NCBI GenBank assembly: GCA_905480405.1
Contig: CAJQQH010000048.1
Location: 1-54,997 of the forward strand
Length of the DNA: 54,997 nt
Origin: an uncultured Polaribacter sp.
GTDB taxonomy: Bacteria; Bacteroidota; Bacteroidia; Flavobacteriales; Flavobacteriaceae
Reading direction: 5' to 3'
Shown: positions 25,520 to 34,380 of the stretch, one piece after another
Position numbering within the stretch: the stretch's first letter is position 1
Layout of the letters: the number at the start of each line of letters is the position of its first letter
Notes under the pieces: generated by a model
The model's input: only the letters and a program-made list of their open reading frames with translations
Database searches by the model: none
Told to the model about the DNA's origin: nothing
Program-made: the position numbers and the translations under genes

Positions 25520-25593
25520 ATTTTTTAGTCTTCAGTTTTTAATCTTCAGTTTATATATTATTGTAAAGTGAAGACAGATAAGATAACTGCTAA

Positions 25594-26541
25594 TTATTTT
25601 TTTAATCCTAATTCTTTTAAACGTTCATTCAAGAAATTACCAGCAGTAATATTTTCAAATTGTTTAGGATTATTTTCATCAATACAATTTTCTAAAACAT
25701 CTAATTTCATATCCGAAACTGGGTGCATAAAAAATGGAATTGAGTAACGTGATGTTCCCCACATTTCTTTTGGCGGATTTGTAACTCTATGAATTGTAGA
25801 TTTTAATTTGTTATTACTATGACGAGACAACATATCTCCAACATTAATCATTAATTCGTCTGGTTTTGCCATAGCATCTATCCAATCTCCATTATGATTC
25901 TGAACCTGTAAACCTTTTCCTTGAGCACCCATTAATAAAGTTATTAAATTAATATCTCCGTGTGCAGCAGCTCTTTCTGCTCCTTTAGGTTCTGTTTTAA
26001 TAGGCGGATAATGAATAGGGCGTAAAATACTATTTCCGTTTTTTATATAATTATCAAAATAAGTTTCTTCTAAACCTAAATGCAATGCTAAAGAACGTAA
26101 AACAAATTTTGCTGTTTTTTCTAACATTTGATAAGTTTCTTTACCAACAGCATTAAACTTAGCTAATTCATTAACTGTAACGTTTTCTGGGTATTCATTA
26201 GCATATTTAGAATCTTTATCTACATATTGGCCAAAGTGCCAAAACTCTTTTAAATCTCCTTCTTTTTTTCCTTTAGCAGATTCTTTTCCAAAAGAAACAT
26301 AACCTCTTTGGCCTCCAATACCTGGTATTTCGTATTTTTCTTTAATATCAGTAGGTAAATCGAAGAAGTTTTTAATTTCTGAATATAAATTATCAACTAA
26401 AGTGTCATCTAAAAAATGACCTTTTAAAGCCACAAAACCTATGTTTTCATAAGCATGACCAATTTCATCTATAAATTTTTGTTTTCTATTTTTATCATCA
26501 GATAAAAAATCAGCTAAATTTACACTAGGTATTTTGTTCAT
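25594..26541 (-). CDS. Isopenicillin N synthase-like 2-oxoglutarate/Fe(II) oxygenase
   Basis: 315 residues. N-terminal DIOX_N domain (VNLADFLSDD; IGHAYENIGFVALKGH), then the double-stranded beta-helix core with the iron triad H-x-D...H (AAHGDINLITLLMG; later KSTIHRVTNP) and the Arg of SRYSIPFF that binds 2-oxoglutarate. Substrate unknown; bacterial relatives range from gibberellin-like and flavonoid oxidases to amino-acid hydroxylases. The gene follows DUF6048 by 57 nt on the same strand but need not be in its operon. No signal peptide, so cytoplasmic. Confidence 0.88.
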   Translation of the reverse strand: MNKIPSVNLADFLSDDKNRKQKFIDEIGHAYENIGFVALKGHFLDDTLVDNLYSEIKNFFDLPTDIKEKYEIPGIGGQRGYVSFGKESAKGKKEGDLKEFWHFGQYVDKDSKYANEYPENVTVNELAKFNAVGKETYQMLEKTAKFVLRSLALHLGLEETYFDNYIKNGNSILRPIHYPPIKTEPKGAERAAAHGDINLITLLMGAQGKGLQVQNHNGDWIDAMAKPDELMINVGDMLSRHSNNKLKSTIHRVTNPPKEMWGTSRYSIPFFMHPVSDMKLDVLENCIDENNPKQFENITAGNFLNERLKELGLKK

Positions 26542-26598
26542 ATTAAAAATTTTATAACAGAGGTTAAAGTTAATAAAATTAGCGCAAATTGCGCAATG

Positions 26599-27306
26599 TT
26601 ATTTTTTTTGAAAAGGAATTAAGTAACTAATAGTATAATTAAAACCAAAACCAGTACTACTTTCAAATATTGTATTAAAACCTGGAGAGTATAAAGTTTT
26701 AAAATTCTCTGGTTCTTTAGAACTCATTAGTATTTTATAAGAAACACTAGCACTCACAAAAAGGTTTTTTATAGTTTCTACCTTTATACCTACAATTAAT
26801 TCAGACCAATGCGCATTTAAACTAGAAGCTGTTATTGGGGTAGTTATTCCATTTGCAGGAAAATATGTGCTATTAACATTAGGAGTATAGCTATTTAAAG
26901 TTTGATCGAATAGACTAAAACCATATCTATAACCTAGAAAAATTTCATTATTCATATCTAACCAGTTTTCATAAGCATTATAGTTAATACCTAATCTTAA
27001 GTAGCTTCCTTTAGCAGTTGAGTTTGTATAGTCTTCATCATCTGTTTCTTCTTCAAAACCTAGTTCTGCAGCAACAAATAAACGTTTGGTTATCCTATAA
27101 TCTCCAACAATTTCAAAACCACTATAAGAACCACTTAGGCTAGATAATATTGGCTTACTAATATCAATTCCTAATCGAATTCCGTATGGAGATTTGTAAA
27201 CGATTGTATCTTTTTCTAATTCTTTATTTTCTTTTTTTTGAGAAAATCCATCAACAAAAACAAAAAAGAAGAATATACTAATGAAATATTTTAACATGAG
27301 CTTCAT
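26599..27306 (-). CDS. DUF6048 outer-membrane beta-barrel-like protein
   Basis: 235 residues. A signal peptide (YFISIFFFFVFVDGFSQ) is followed by amphipathic strands with alternating aromatic residues and a final aromatic-rich strand (FNYTISYLIPFQKK), as in small outer-membrane barrels. The motif YGIRLGIDISKPILSSLSGSYSGFE, near residue 40, marks the DUF6048 family. It overlaps the end of the DUF6452 gene by 29 nt (or 20 nt if the next Met is used), a sign of translational coupling; the two genes occur together in Flavobacteria. Function unknown. Confidence 0.78.
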   Translation of the reverse strand: MKLMLKYFISIFFFFVFVDGFSQKKENKELEKDTIVYKSPYGIRLGIDISKPILSSLSGSYSGFEIVGDYRITKRLFVAAELGFEEETDDEDYTNSTAKGSYLRLGINYNAYENWLDMNNEIFLGYRYGFSLFDQTLNSYTPNVNSTYFPANGITTPITASSLNAHWSELIVGIKVETIKNLFVSASVSYKILMSSKEPENFKTLYSPGFNTIFESSTGFGFNYTISYLIPFQKK

Positions 27307-27733
27307 TTTGATTATCGATTGTTGTTAGTGTTTCTGGTGTAAAATCTGTAACCCAAGTATTATCTGAACTAAAAGAAACCTCATTAAAAATTACTTTAAA
27401 ACCACAAGAACGAGAAACATACTCTTCTTCTGGTGTGTATTTTATTGTAAATTGATTTACATTATTTTCTGTAGATAAATTGTAAATTGTTTCTGCTGTT
27501 AAACTATTTAAAGGGATGTAAATTGAGTCTGTACTTACATTTTCGAATATTGTATCTTTTCCTTCTGCCCAAACATAAAAAGTGCTAACATCTTTTAAAG
27601 TTTCTCTATTATCTGTATCATAAAAACGAAGAATTAAGTTAGGTGTTACTGGATTTTTTGTACAAAAATCGTCTTTCTCACAAGAAGAGATAATGATAAT
27701 TGTTAAACAAAGAAATACAAATATTTTTCTCAT
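27278..27733 (-). CDS. DUF6452 lipoprotein
   Basis: 151 residues from ATG 27733 (RKIFVFLCLTIIIISSC lipobox, then EKDDFCTKNPVTP). The mature protein is beta-rich with NLILRFYDTDNRETLK and IKYTPEEEYVSRSCGFKVIF; three Cys could form a disulfide (FCTKN, SCGF) besides the lipidated one. The longer in-frame start at 27754 would add residues before the signal peptide and overlap the dehydratase gene, so it is rejected. Paired with the DUF6048 gene through overlapping ends. Function unknown; the pair may form an outer-membrane assembly. Confidence 0.78.
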   Translation of the reverse strand: MRKIFVFLCLTIIIISSCEKDDFCTKNPVTPNLILRFYDTDNRETLKDVSTFYVWAEGKDTIFENVSTDSIYIPLNSLTAETIYNLSTENNVNQFTIKYTPEEEYVSRSCGFKVIFNEVSFSSDNTWVTDFTPETLTTIDNQNEAHVKIFH

Positions 27734-27737
27734 AAAG

Positions 27738-28040
27738 TTAATCTTCTTCTTCAACTTCTACTATTATATTAATAGCTGTTGCTAGTTTAAAATCTAATTC
27801 TGTTACACCATCTGCATCATGCGTTGTAAGAGTAATATCTAAAGTATTATAAATATTTGTCCATTCTGGATGATGGTTTAAAGCTTCACACTCAAATGCA
27901 ATTCTATTCATTGCAGACATACAATCTTTAAAATTATCAAATTCAAAATCTGTATGTAACGCATTGTCATAATATTCCCAATCAACAAGGTTTTCTAATT
28001 TTTTTGATATTTCGAATTCTGTAAGTTTTTTCATCTTCAA
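27738..28040 (-). CDS. 4a-hydroxytetrahydrobiopterin dehydratase (PCD/PhhB)
   Basis: 100 residues (98 if MKKLTEF is the start). Catalytic motif region EALNHHPEWTNIYNTLDITL plus TTHDADGVTELDFKLA holds the family's His-His-Pro-x-Trp and downstream THD residues. It dehydrates pterin-4a-carbinolamine to regenerate the tetrahydropterin used by phenylalanine hydroxylase, or takes part in folate or molybdopterin metabolism. No hydroxylase gene is in the window. It lies 4 nt upstream of the DUF6452 start, so it heads the operon dehydratase-DUF6452-DUF6048. Confidence 0.92.
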   Translation of the reverse strand: MKMKKLTEFEISKKLENLVDWEYYDNALHTDFEFDNFKDCMSAMNRIAFECEALNHHPEWTNIYNTLDITLTTHDADGVTELDFKLATAINIIVEVEEED

Positions 28041-28266
28041 ATTTTTAACAAATTATAGCGCGATAAATAAAATATTTAATTTTTTAATTATATTACAAAT
28101 GTAATTAAATGATTACAAAATTATTTCCTGTTTCTTATATTTAGAAAATTATTTTTAACCTTTAGTTTATTTTATAAAAAATAGGTTAATAATTAAACTT
28201 TAATCAAAATAGTAGGTCTAACGTTTGTAAGCGTAAAATATTTTAAAGAATCAAAAACAAAATTTA

Positions 28267-30849
28267 ATGAGAATTTTAAAAACAACCCTATTACTATTTT
28301 TCTTTGTTAATACATGTTTTAGTCAACAACAATCACCAAATATATTGCTAATAATTGCAGATGATTTGGGTATTGATTCTACTCCTGGATTTGGAATAAC
28401 TAGCGACTTACCAGTTACACCAACATTAGACTCTTTTAGAGAGAAAGGACTTTCTTATACCAACTGTTGGGCAGCTCCTCAATGTTCGCCAACTAGAGCT
28501 GCAATAATGAGTGGTAAATTCGGTATTAAAACAGGGGTTATGAGGCCTCCGTTAATTTTAGATACAAGTCATACCTCTTTATTTACTAAAATAAAAGAGC
28601 AAAGTATAACAGATTATAGTATGGGGCTAATAGGAAAATGGCACCTTGGAGGTAGTGATACTGATAATTATAGTCATCCCTTAGATTCTGGTGTACCTTA
28701 TTATGAGGGGGTTTTTACAAGCCAAGTAGATGATTATTACGATTGGACGAAAGTAAACTCAGAAGGAAATGAAGAACAAGTAAAAGAATATGCAACTACC
28801 CACCTTACAAACAATGCAATATCTTGGATTGATAATCAAACAAAACCTTGGTTTTTATGGTTGGCTCATGTAGCACCGCACTCACCATTTCAAGCACCGC
28901 CAGAAGGAACTTACACAACTACTCCTACAGATAATAGGACTACATATTTGTCTATGGTTGAAAATTTAGATTTTGAAATTAACAGGCTAATTTCAAGTAT
29001 GGATAATGAAACATTAGAAAATACAGTAATTATTTTTATTGGCGATAATGGTACGCCAGGTCAAGCAAATAATTACTGGCCAGCGGGTCATGCAAAATCT
29101 TCTATATATGAAGGAGGAATACGTGTACCACTAATAATTACAGGTAAATCTATAGAAAGAGTAAATGAAGTAGAAGCAAGTTTGGTACAAGCTACAGATT
29201 TACATGCTACAATTTTAGAACTAGCAGGTGTAAAGTTATTAGGTGGTACAGAAAATAGTTTAAGTTTAAAACCTTCTTTATCATTTGAGAATCAGGTTTT
29301 AAAAAAAATAAATTACACGGATTATGAAAGTGGTAATACAGAATATTGGGCAACTAGAAATAATACATATAAGTTAATTGAAGACGAAAACGGTAATGAA
29401 GAGTTTTATAATATAATTACAGACCTTAAGGAAGAAACGAACTTAATAGGCAACTTAACGAGTGAGCAAGAAACTATTAAAACGATGTTACAGCAAGAAG
29501 CACAAACAATTAGAAATGATTGGTCTTGTAATGATGGTATTAAAAATGGAACAGAGACAACAATAGATGATTGTAATAATGATTGTGGTACTGTAGATGT
29601 ATTAAGTTATGATAATATTGATTGTTGCGGTACACCATCTAACCCAAGTGTCTATTATGAATTTGTGGATCAAAATGAAAGAGTAGTATATTCTAATAAT
29701 TATCCAAATCATAATTTTTGTTTTGTTGATAATAGGACGCCAGAGCCATATTATAGAACTTATAGATTTGATTTAAAACCTAAATTATCTGGTGAAGTAA
29801 CTAGTTTGTTAAGAACAAACGGAAGACCTGTTAATTTTTTTGGTATTGCTTTAAACGGAATATATATGATGCCAGCACCTGCAACACCATTTATTTTTGA
29901 AGATGTTAATACTGGTGAATATAATTGGGATTGGGTTTTTGAACCTACTACAAATATTGGCGATGGTAGAGACTTTGTTGGTTTAGATTGTGCTTCTGCA
30001 CATGTAAACCCTAATTCAGGATATCATTATCATGGAAATATGTTTGAATATGTAGAAGAGTTAGAAGAAGGTATTTCTACTTTAACATCTCCACCTTCAG
30101 AAATTTTACAAGTTGGTTGGGCATCAGATGGTTTCCCTATTTTATATAGATTTGGTCCTGATAAAGAGGGGAATATTAAGGAAATGTTCCCAAGTTTTCA
30201 GTTGAAAAGTGGATTACGACCAGGAGACGGTATTAGTGCTCCTTGTGGTTCATATTCAGGAAAATATGTAAACGATTTTGGTTATGTACCAGGTAAAGGA
30301 GATTTAGATGAGTGTAACGGAATTGAAGCTCCTGTAACATTAACCACAGCTCAAGGTGAAGAAACTTTTGAATATTATTATGTTGTAACTCAAGATTTTC
30401 CTCAAATTTCTAGATGTATGAAAGGTAATTTTAATGATAGTTTTATTAGTAGCGCTGGGGCTTTAAATGATGTAGATGAAGACGGAGATGGCTTTGTAAA
30501 AGAATATGATTGTGATGATACTAACCCAAATATAAATCCTTTTGCTTCAGATGACCCTGCAACTAGTTTTGATGAAAGTTGTGGAACTACATTAAGTACA
30601 CAAGATTTAGATTTAAAAGACTTAGGTTATTATATAAACTCAAACCCTAATAATGGTAGTTTTTCTGTTATATCGACTAATTTAGAAAAGTATAAAATTA
30701 AATTATTTTCGATTACAGGTCAATTTATTCAAGAAAAAACAGGAACAGGAGTTTTAGATATAAATAACATAGCAAATTCAGGAATATACTTGTTAAGTAT
30801 TTTACAAGAAGGAAATCTTAAAGGAACTACTAAAATTATAGTGGAATGA
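28267..30849 (+). CDS. Secreted sulfatase fused to a YHYH domain, MopE-like motif and T9SS tail
   Basis: 860 residues, multi-domain. Signal peptide (residues 1-20). Sulfatase domain ~23-400: metal-binding IIADDLG (D32, D33), formylglycine site C73-S-P-T-R77 (C-type, needs maturation by FGE or anSME), GKWHLGG, and IFIGDNGTPG. Cys-rich linker (SCNDGIKNG, DDCNNDCG, DCCG). YHYH domain ~450-720 with GYHYHGNMFEY at ~585-595. A MopE-like metal motif (DEDGDGFVKEYDCDDTNP) follows, then a Por-type T9SS sorting tail (~785-860: NPNNGSF, IKLFSITGQFIQE, GIYLLSILQEG). The protein is therefore secreted and probably attached to the cell surface. Likely sulfated-glycan hydrolase; the role of the YHYH part is unknown. 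Its TGA overlaps the next ATG. Confidence 0.88.
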   Translation: MRILKTTLLLFFFVNTCFSQQQSPNILLIIADDLGIDSTPGFGITSDLPVTPTLDSFREKGLSYTNCWAAPQCSPTRAAIMSGKFGIKTGVMRPPLILDTSHTSLFTKIKEQSITDYSMGLIGKWHLGGSDTDNYSHPLDSGVPYYEGVFTSQVDDYYDWTKVNSEGNEEQVKEYATTHLTNNAISWIDNQTKPWFLWLAHVAPHSPFQAPPEGTYTTTPTDNRTTYLSMVENLDFEINRLISSMDNETLENTVIIFIGDNGTPGQANNYWPAGHAKSSIYEGGIRVPLIITGKSIERVNEVEASLVQATDLHATILELAGVKLLGGTENSLSLKPSLSFENQVLKKINYTDYESGNTEYWATRNNTYKLIEDENGNEEFYNIITDLKEETNLIGNLTSEQETIKTMLQQEAQTIRNDWSCNDGIKNGTETTIDDCNNDCGTVDVLSYDNIDCCGTPSNPSVYYEFVDQNERVVYSNNYPNHNFCFVDNRTPEPYYRTYRFDLKPKLSGEVTSLLRTNGRPVNFFGIALNGIYMMPAPATPFIFEDVNTGEYNWDWVFEPTTNIGDGRDFVGLDCASAHVNPNSGYHYHGNMFEYVEELEEGISTLTSPPSEILQVGWASDGFPILYRFGPDKEGNIKEMFPSFQLKSGLRPGDGISAPCGSYSGKYVNDFGYVPGKGDLDECNGIEAPVTLTTAQGEETFEYYYVVTQDFPQISRCMKGNFNDSFISSAGALNDVDEDGDGFVKEYDCDDTNPNINPFASDDPATSFDESCGTTLSTQDLDLKDLGYYINSNPNNGSFSVISTNLEKYKIKLFSITGQFIQEKTGTGVLDINNIANSGIYLLSILQEGNLKGTTKIIVE

Positions 30850-31313
30850 GAATTTTAATATTTACTTTTTTCACATTGTTTAGTTTTAGTGGTTTTTACA
30901 ATAGTAGTTTACATGAATCGATTTCTGCTACTTTTAATGTAATAGAAAGAGGGCATGTATTAATGCTAGAAATCAATTTTGATGAAGAGAATTTTATTAA
31001 ATTTGGCGAATCGAAGAGCTTGCATATTTCTAAAGAAGATTTTAAAAATTATTTAAATAAAACAACTAGCTGGGAAATTGATGGCAAAAAATTAACGCCA
31101 CAAGTTTTAGATATTAAATCTATTGGAGATCATATGAAAGTAATTTGTTTTTTATCTAAAAAAACAAAGAAAATAAAATCCATAACCGTTAAAAATGAGT
31201 TTTTATTGAATGTTAAGTCTCATTCTAATATTGTTAAATTAGACATTAACAATACTTTTAAAGATTATAGATTACATAAAGGAAGAAGAGAGATACAAGT
31301 GGAATATAACTAA
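30846..31313 (+). CDS. Secreted protein of unknown function, coupled to the sulfatase fusion
   Basis: 155 residues. A short signal peptide (FTFFTLFSFSGFYNSS) is followed by a beta-rich mature domain: ATFNVIERGHVLMLEINFDE, HISKEDFKNYLNKTT, and a basic C-terminus. It is faintly like flavobacterial DUF6702 proteins but I am not sure of that. Its ATG overlaps the sulfatase stop (ATGA, 30846-30849), so the two are translationally coupled and probably function together, for instance as a periplasmic or surface partner of the YHYH protein. No Cys in the mature part, no lipobox and no T9SS tail. Confidence 0.65.
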   Translation: MRILIFTFFTLFSFSGFYNSSLHESISATFNVIERGHVLMLEINFDEENFIKFGESKSLHISKEDFKNYLNKTTSWEIDGKKLTPQVLDIKSIGDHMKVICFLSKKTKKIKSITVKNEFLLNVKSHSNIVKLDINNTFKDYRLHKGRREIQVEYN

Positions 31314-31346
31314 AATAATTCGCATTTTATTTCTCTTCTTTTTATT

Positions 31347-32798
31347 TTATTTCTCAAACAAAACCACTGTCTCAATATGACTTGTATGTGGAAATTGATC
31401 TACCAAACTAATTTTTTTAATAGTGTAACCTGCTTCACTTAATAATTCTGTATCTCTAGCTTGTGTTGCTGGATTACAAGAAACATACACCATTCTATCA
31501 GCATTTAAATTGATGATTTTTTGTAACGTTTTTGGTGCAATACCAGCTCTTGCAGGATCTAAAATAATAGTTTTAATTTTATCTTGATATTCTGGATGTG
31601 CAATTAAGAATTTACCAACATCTGCAGCATAAAACTGTAAGCCTTCAATCTTATTTCTTTTTGCATTTTTCTTAGCATCTTCAATAGCAGAAGCTACAAT
31701 ATCTACACCAACTATTTTAGCGTTTTCACTTCTAGAAGCCACAATTTGCCCAATAGTTCCTGTACCACAGAATAAATCCATAACTACAGTATTGTCTACT
31801 TTAGTTTTATCTTCTAAAACATATTCTACCACTTTAGAATATAGTTTTTCTGCACATTTTGGGTTGGTTTGAAAAAAGCTTTTCATGCTTATTTCAAAAT
31901 TTAAACCTAATAATTCCTCAACAATTTTATCTTTTCCGTAAACTAATTCCAAACTTCCTGAAGTAGCAATCGTTCTATCACCAGTCTCATCATTTATTGT
32001 ATGTAATAAACCTGCCAAACGGTCTCCAAAAATACCCTTTAGAAAATTAGCAAACTTGTTTAAATCAAATTTATCTAGCTCTGGGGAAGTTGTAACTAAG
32101 TTACATAATAATTCATCCGTTTTAAAAGATTTTCTAACTACAAAATAACGAAAGAATCCTTCCTTTTTAGGACCATGCCAAGGTTCTAAACCAGTTTCTA
32201 TACAATATTGACGAATGTTCTTTAGATTGTCTTCCATTTGTTTATCAAACAAACCAGAATCTTTTTCAAGATTATCTCCCATCCACCAAACACCACGTCT
32301 TTTAAAACCTAATGTAAATTCGTCTTTATCTGTTTTATTAATTCTATCATAACCAATTGCAGAGAAACCGTATTCCATCTTGTTTCTGTAATGAAATACG
32401 TTTGGAGATGTTATAAATTCATCATATAAATCTTCGATATTTTCTACTTTACCAATTCTTTTAAAAAGAGATAATGTACTTTCTTTTTTATATTGATGTT
32501 GTAATTCTATTGGTAATTGAATGTAAGGTGCTCCAGGAATATCTTGAAACGGAACAGCAACTTCATTTTCTGATGGTTCTAAAACATCTATCAATTTAGC
32601 TTCTGCGTATTTTTTACTTGATTTACTAATACGAACTTTTACCAATTGACCCGGTAAGGTATTAGGTACAAAAACTACAAAACTACCTTCTTCAGATTTT
32701 ATTCTTGCAATTCCTTTACCTCCAAAAGCATAATCCTCAATTTTTAATTCTAAAACTTGATTCTTTTTTACAAATTTATTTCGTTCTCTACGTGGCAT
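31347..32798 (-). CDS. rlmD: 23S rRNA (uracil-C5)-methyltransferase, RlmD/TrmA type
   Basis: 483 residues. N-terminal TRAM domain (VLELKIEDYAFGGKGIARIK), RNA-binding insertion, then the SAM-dependent catalytic domain: DLFCGTGTIGQIVASR and the catalytic Cys in YVSCNPATQARD. It makes 5-methyluridine in 23S rRNA. The Fe-S cluster cysteines of E. coli RlmD (CxxxxxCxxC) are missing; the corresponding stretch reads GAPYIQLPIELQHQYKKE. That resembles cluster-free family members, so the exact target uridine (U1939 or U747 type) cannot be fixed by sequence. Convergent with the upstream secreted-protein gene. Confidence 0.85.
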   Translation of the reverse strand: MPRRERNKFVKKNQVLELKIEDYAFGGKGIARIKSEEGSFVVFVPNTLPGQLVKVRISKSSKKYAEAKLIDVLEPSENEVAVPFQDIPGAPYIQLPIELQHQYKKESTLSLFKRIGKVENIEDLYDEFITSPNVFHYRNKMEYGFSAIGYDRINKTDKDEFTLGFKRRGVWWMGDNLEKDSGLFDKQMEDNLKNIRQYCIETGLEPWHGPKKEGFFRYFVVRKSFKTDELLCNLVTTSPELDKFDLNKFANFLKGIFGDRLAGLLHTINDETGDRTIATSGSLELVYGKDKIVEELLGLNFEISMKSFFQTNPKCAEKLYSKVVEYVLEDKTKVDNTVVMDLFCGTGTIGQIVASRSENAKIVGVDIVASAIEDAKKNAKRNKIEGLQFYAADVGKFLIAHPEYQDKIKTIILDPARAGIAPKTLQKIINLNADRMVYVSCNPATQARDTELLSEAGYTIKKISLVDQFPHTSHIETVVLFEK

Positions 32799-32973
32799 AA
32801 TTCAAATTTATAGGAATGCAAAATTATAAAATTTGAATGCTTTTATCTGTTAAAACCTCATTTATAATTTTATAAACTTTTAAAGTAATAAATAAACGAT
32901 GAACTTTTAAAAATTTAATAACAGATTTTTACCTTTTTCTAAATAATTAATTGGGTAAAATTTATTTTTTTAA

Positions 32974-33012
32974 ATAAAAAAAACACCTTAAAAGATATTC
33001 TTTAAGGTGTTT
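32974..33012 (-). terminator. Terminator of the mechanosensitive-channel-like gene
   Basis: AAACACCTTAAA (32981-32992) pairs with TTTAAGGTGTTT (33001-33012), loop of 8 nt; the preceding A-run is the U-tract on the minus strand. Confidence 0.85.
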
Positions 33013-33032
33013 TAAAATAAAAGTAATCGCTT

Positions 33033-34187
33033 CTATTTTTTATTGAATTTTTCTAAAATTTTTGTCATTTGTTTTCCTGCTGCTTCACGACCACCTAATC
33101 CAAAAGACAAAACAATTGTTAATGCAACTGCACTTAAAGTAATACCAAATGCTAGGTTAATAATATCATCAGCAATACCCATTCTTCTTAAACCTATTGC
33201 TAAAAAGATTGCTAAAACTGCTACTTTTATAACGTTGCCTACAAATACATTATCACCAGATTTCATAAAGCTCTTAGAAGCTATGTTTGCAATCCAATTT
33301 CCAATTGCTAAAATTATTAATCCGAATAAAATGTTACCACCAAGATTTACAATGGTATTCATCATTTCTGATAATTTAGAGAACTCTAATTTTTCAATAG
33401 CAGTAATTACACCAAATAAAACAATAAAAGCATAAACAATATTTGCAATTAGTTTTTCTACATTCGTTTTACCTAATAAACCATCAAGATTAGCACTTTT
33501 TAATACTTCATTTAAATTTAAACTATCTAATAAGTCCTTTATCAATCCGCTTAAAAATTTACCACCTACAACAAATATAATAATGATTATTGTAGCTACT
33601 AAAACTTTAGGAATTGCTTCAAAAAAGCTTTGTAACATATCTGTAGCTGGTTCAGAAACTGCAGTTAAATTTAATATGTTTAAAGCAGATATTAATAAAG
33701 GAATAAATATAAAAATAAATACAACTTTCTTTAATATAGTAACTAGGTTAATATTTTCTGGTAAATTTAGTTTTGGGGCAAACTTTTTAATAGTGTTTCC
33801 AGATAAACCAACTAATTCAGATACAATTGTTGCCAACATATAACCAATGTAACCAACTAAACCGGCTCCAATTATATTAGGTATAAAATTTGTAAAACCG
33901 TTTAATAAATTTTTAACAGGTTCTAAAACACTTGTCATACCTAACTTTTCTAAAGCTAGCATAAAAACAAACATCATAATTAGAAAGTAAATAATTTTTG
34001 AGATAATATCGCTAATTTTAACTTTACTAGTTAATTTATCGTCTATGCCCGATTTTTGTAGTAATTTTTTTATAACTTTTTTAAGAATTCCAGCAAGTAG
34101 CCAACCTAAAATTATAATAATTAATGCTGAAATTGGAGCTCCAAAGCTACCTGTAATTTGATTGTACGTTTCTAAAATTTGATTCAT
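33033..34187 (-). CDS. Mechanosensitive ion channel-like membrane protein (conserved TM-helix family)
   Basis: 384 residues, strongly hydrophobic. It is built from repeated units of the conserved TM-helix family (Pfam TM_helix): each has a long hydrophobic helix with Gly spacing (ALIIIILGWLLAGILKKVIK; TIIIIIFVVGGKFLSGLIKD; FGLIILAIGNWIANIAS), a DLLxSLNLNEVLKSANLDGL-type linker and a second helix pair. These repeats are the N-terminal type found in some MscS-related proteins; the soluble beta domain of MscS itself is not seen. Probably an inner-membrane channel or osmotic stress protein. The C-terminal GLGGREAAGKQMTKILEKF is typical of the family. Stands alone. Confidence 0.75.
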   Translation of the reverse strand: MNQILETYNQITGSFGAPISALIIIILGWLLAGILKKVIKKLLQKSGIDDKLTSKVKISDIISKIIYFLIMMFVFMLALEKLGMTSVLEPVKNLLNGFTNFIPNIIGAGLVGYIGYMLATIVSELVGLSGNTIKKFAPKLNLPENINLVTILKKVVFIFIFIPLLISALNILNLTAVSEPATDMLQSFFEAIPKVLVATIIIIIFVVGGKFLSGLIKDLLDSLNLNEVLKSANLDGLLGKTNVEKLIANIVYAFIVLFGVITAIEKLEFSKLSEMMNTIVNLGGNILFGLIILAIGNWIANIASKSFMKSGDNVFVGNVIKVAVLAIFLAIGLRRMGIADDIINLAFGITLSAVALTIVLSFGLGGREAAGKQMTKILEKFNKK

Positions 34188-34263
34188 TTTTCTGTTTTTA
34201 GTTAATTTTTGTTATTATTTATGACACTAAAAAATAAATAAAGTCACTGATGAAAAAAAAACT

Positions 34264-34271
34264 TACTTTTG
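34264..34271 (+). promoter_or_regulatory. TAnnTTTG element of rocD
   Basis: TACTTTTG; transcription would begin around 34278 and leave a ~100-nt leader before rocD. No clear -33 box. Confidence 0.45.
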
Positions 34272-34274
34272 TAG

Positions 34275-34380
34275 AACTTCGGGGATGATTTCTTTCCCAC
34301 GCTGAATTTTCAGTTAACGCTGAAAGGATAAAGGTAGAACAGGAATGGTTATTTAATTATAAACATTTAAAACAAAACAA
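34275..34380 (+). promoter_or_regulatory. Possible structured leader RNA upstream of rocD
   Basis: The leader is GC-richer than its surroundings. GGGGA (34281-34285) can pair with TTCCC (34294-34298). The 8-mer ACGCTGAA occurs twice (34299-34306, 34317-34324), and the TTTCAG between them (34308-34313) can pair with either copy, giving two mutually exclusive hairpins. The GTAGAAC motif also occurs twice (34271-34277, 34334-34340). This looks like a cis-regulatory RNA or attenuator. I recognise no known riboswitch class. Confidence 0.4.

Noticed and set aside
33043..33435. Plus-strand ORF of 130 codons opposite the channel-like gene
   Set aside because: Shadow of a real, well-conserved membrane-protein gene on the other strand; the same applies to antisense ORFs inside rocD, asmA and the imelysin gene.
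34275..34380. rocD leader as a fluoride, TPP or guanidine riboswitch
   Set aside because: Some pieces (GGGGATG, CGCTGA) look similar, but the conserved cores of these classes are missing.
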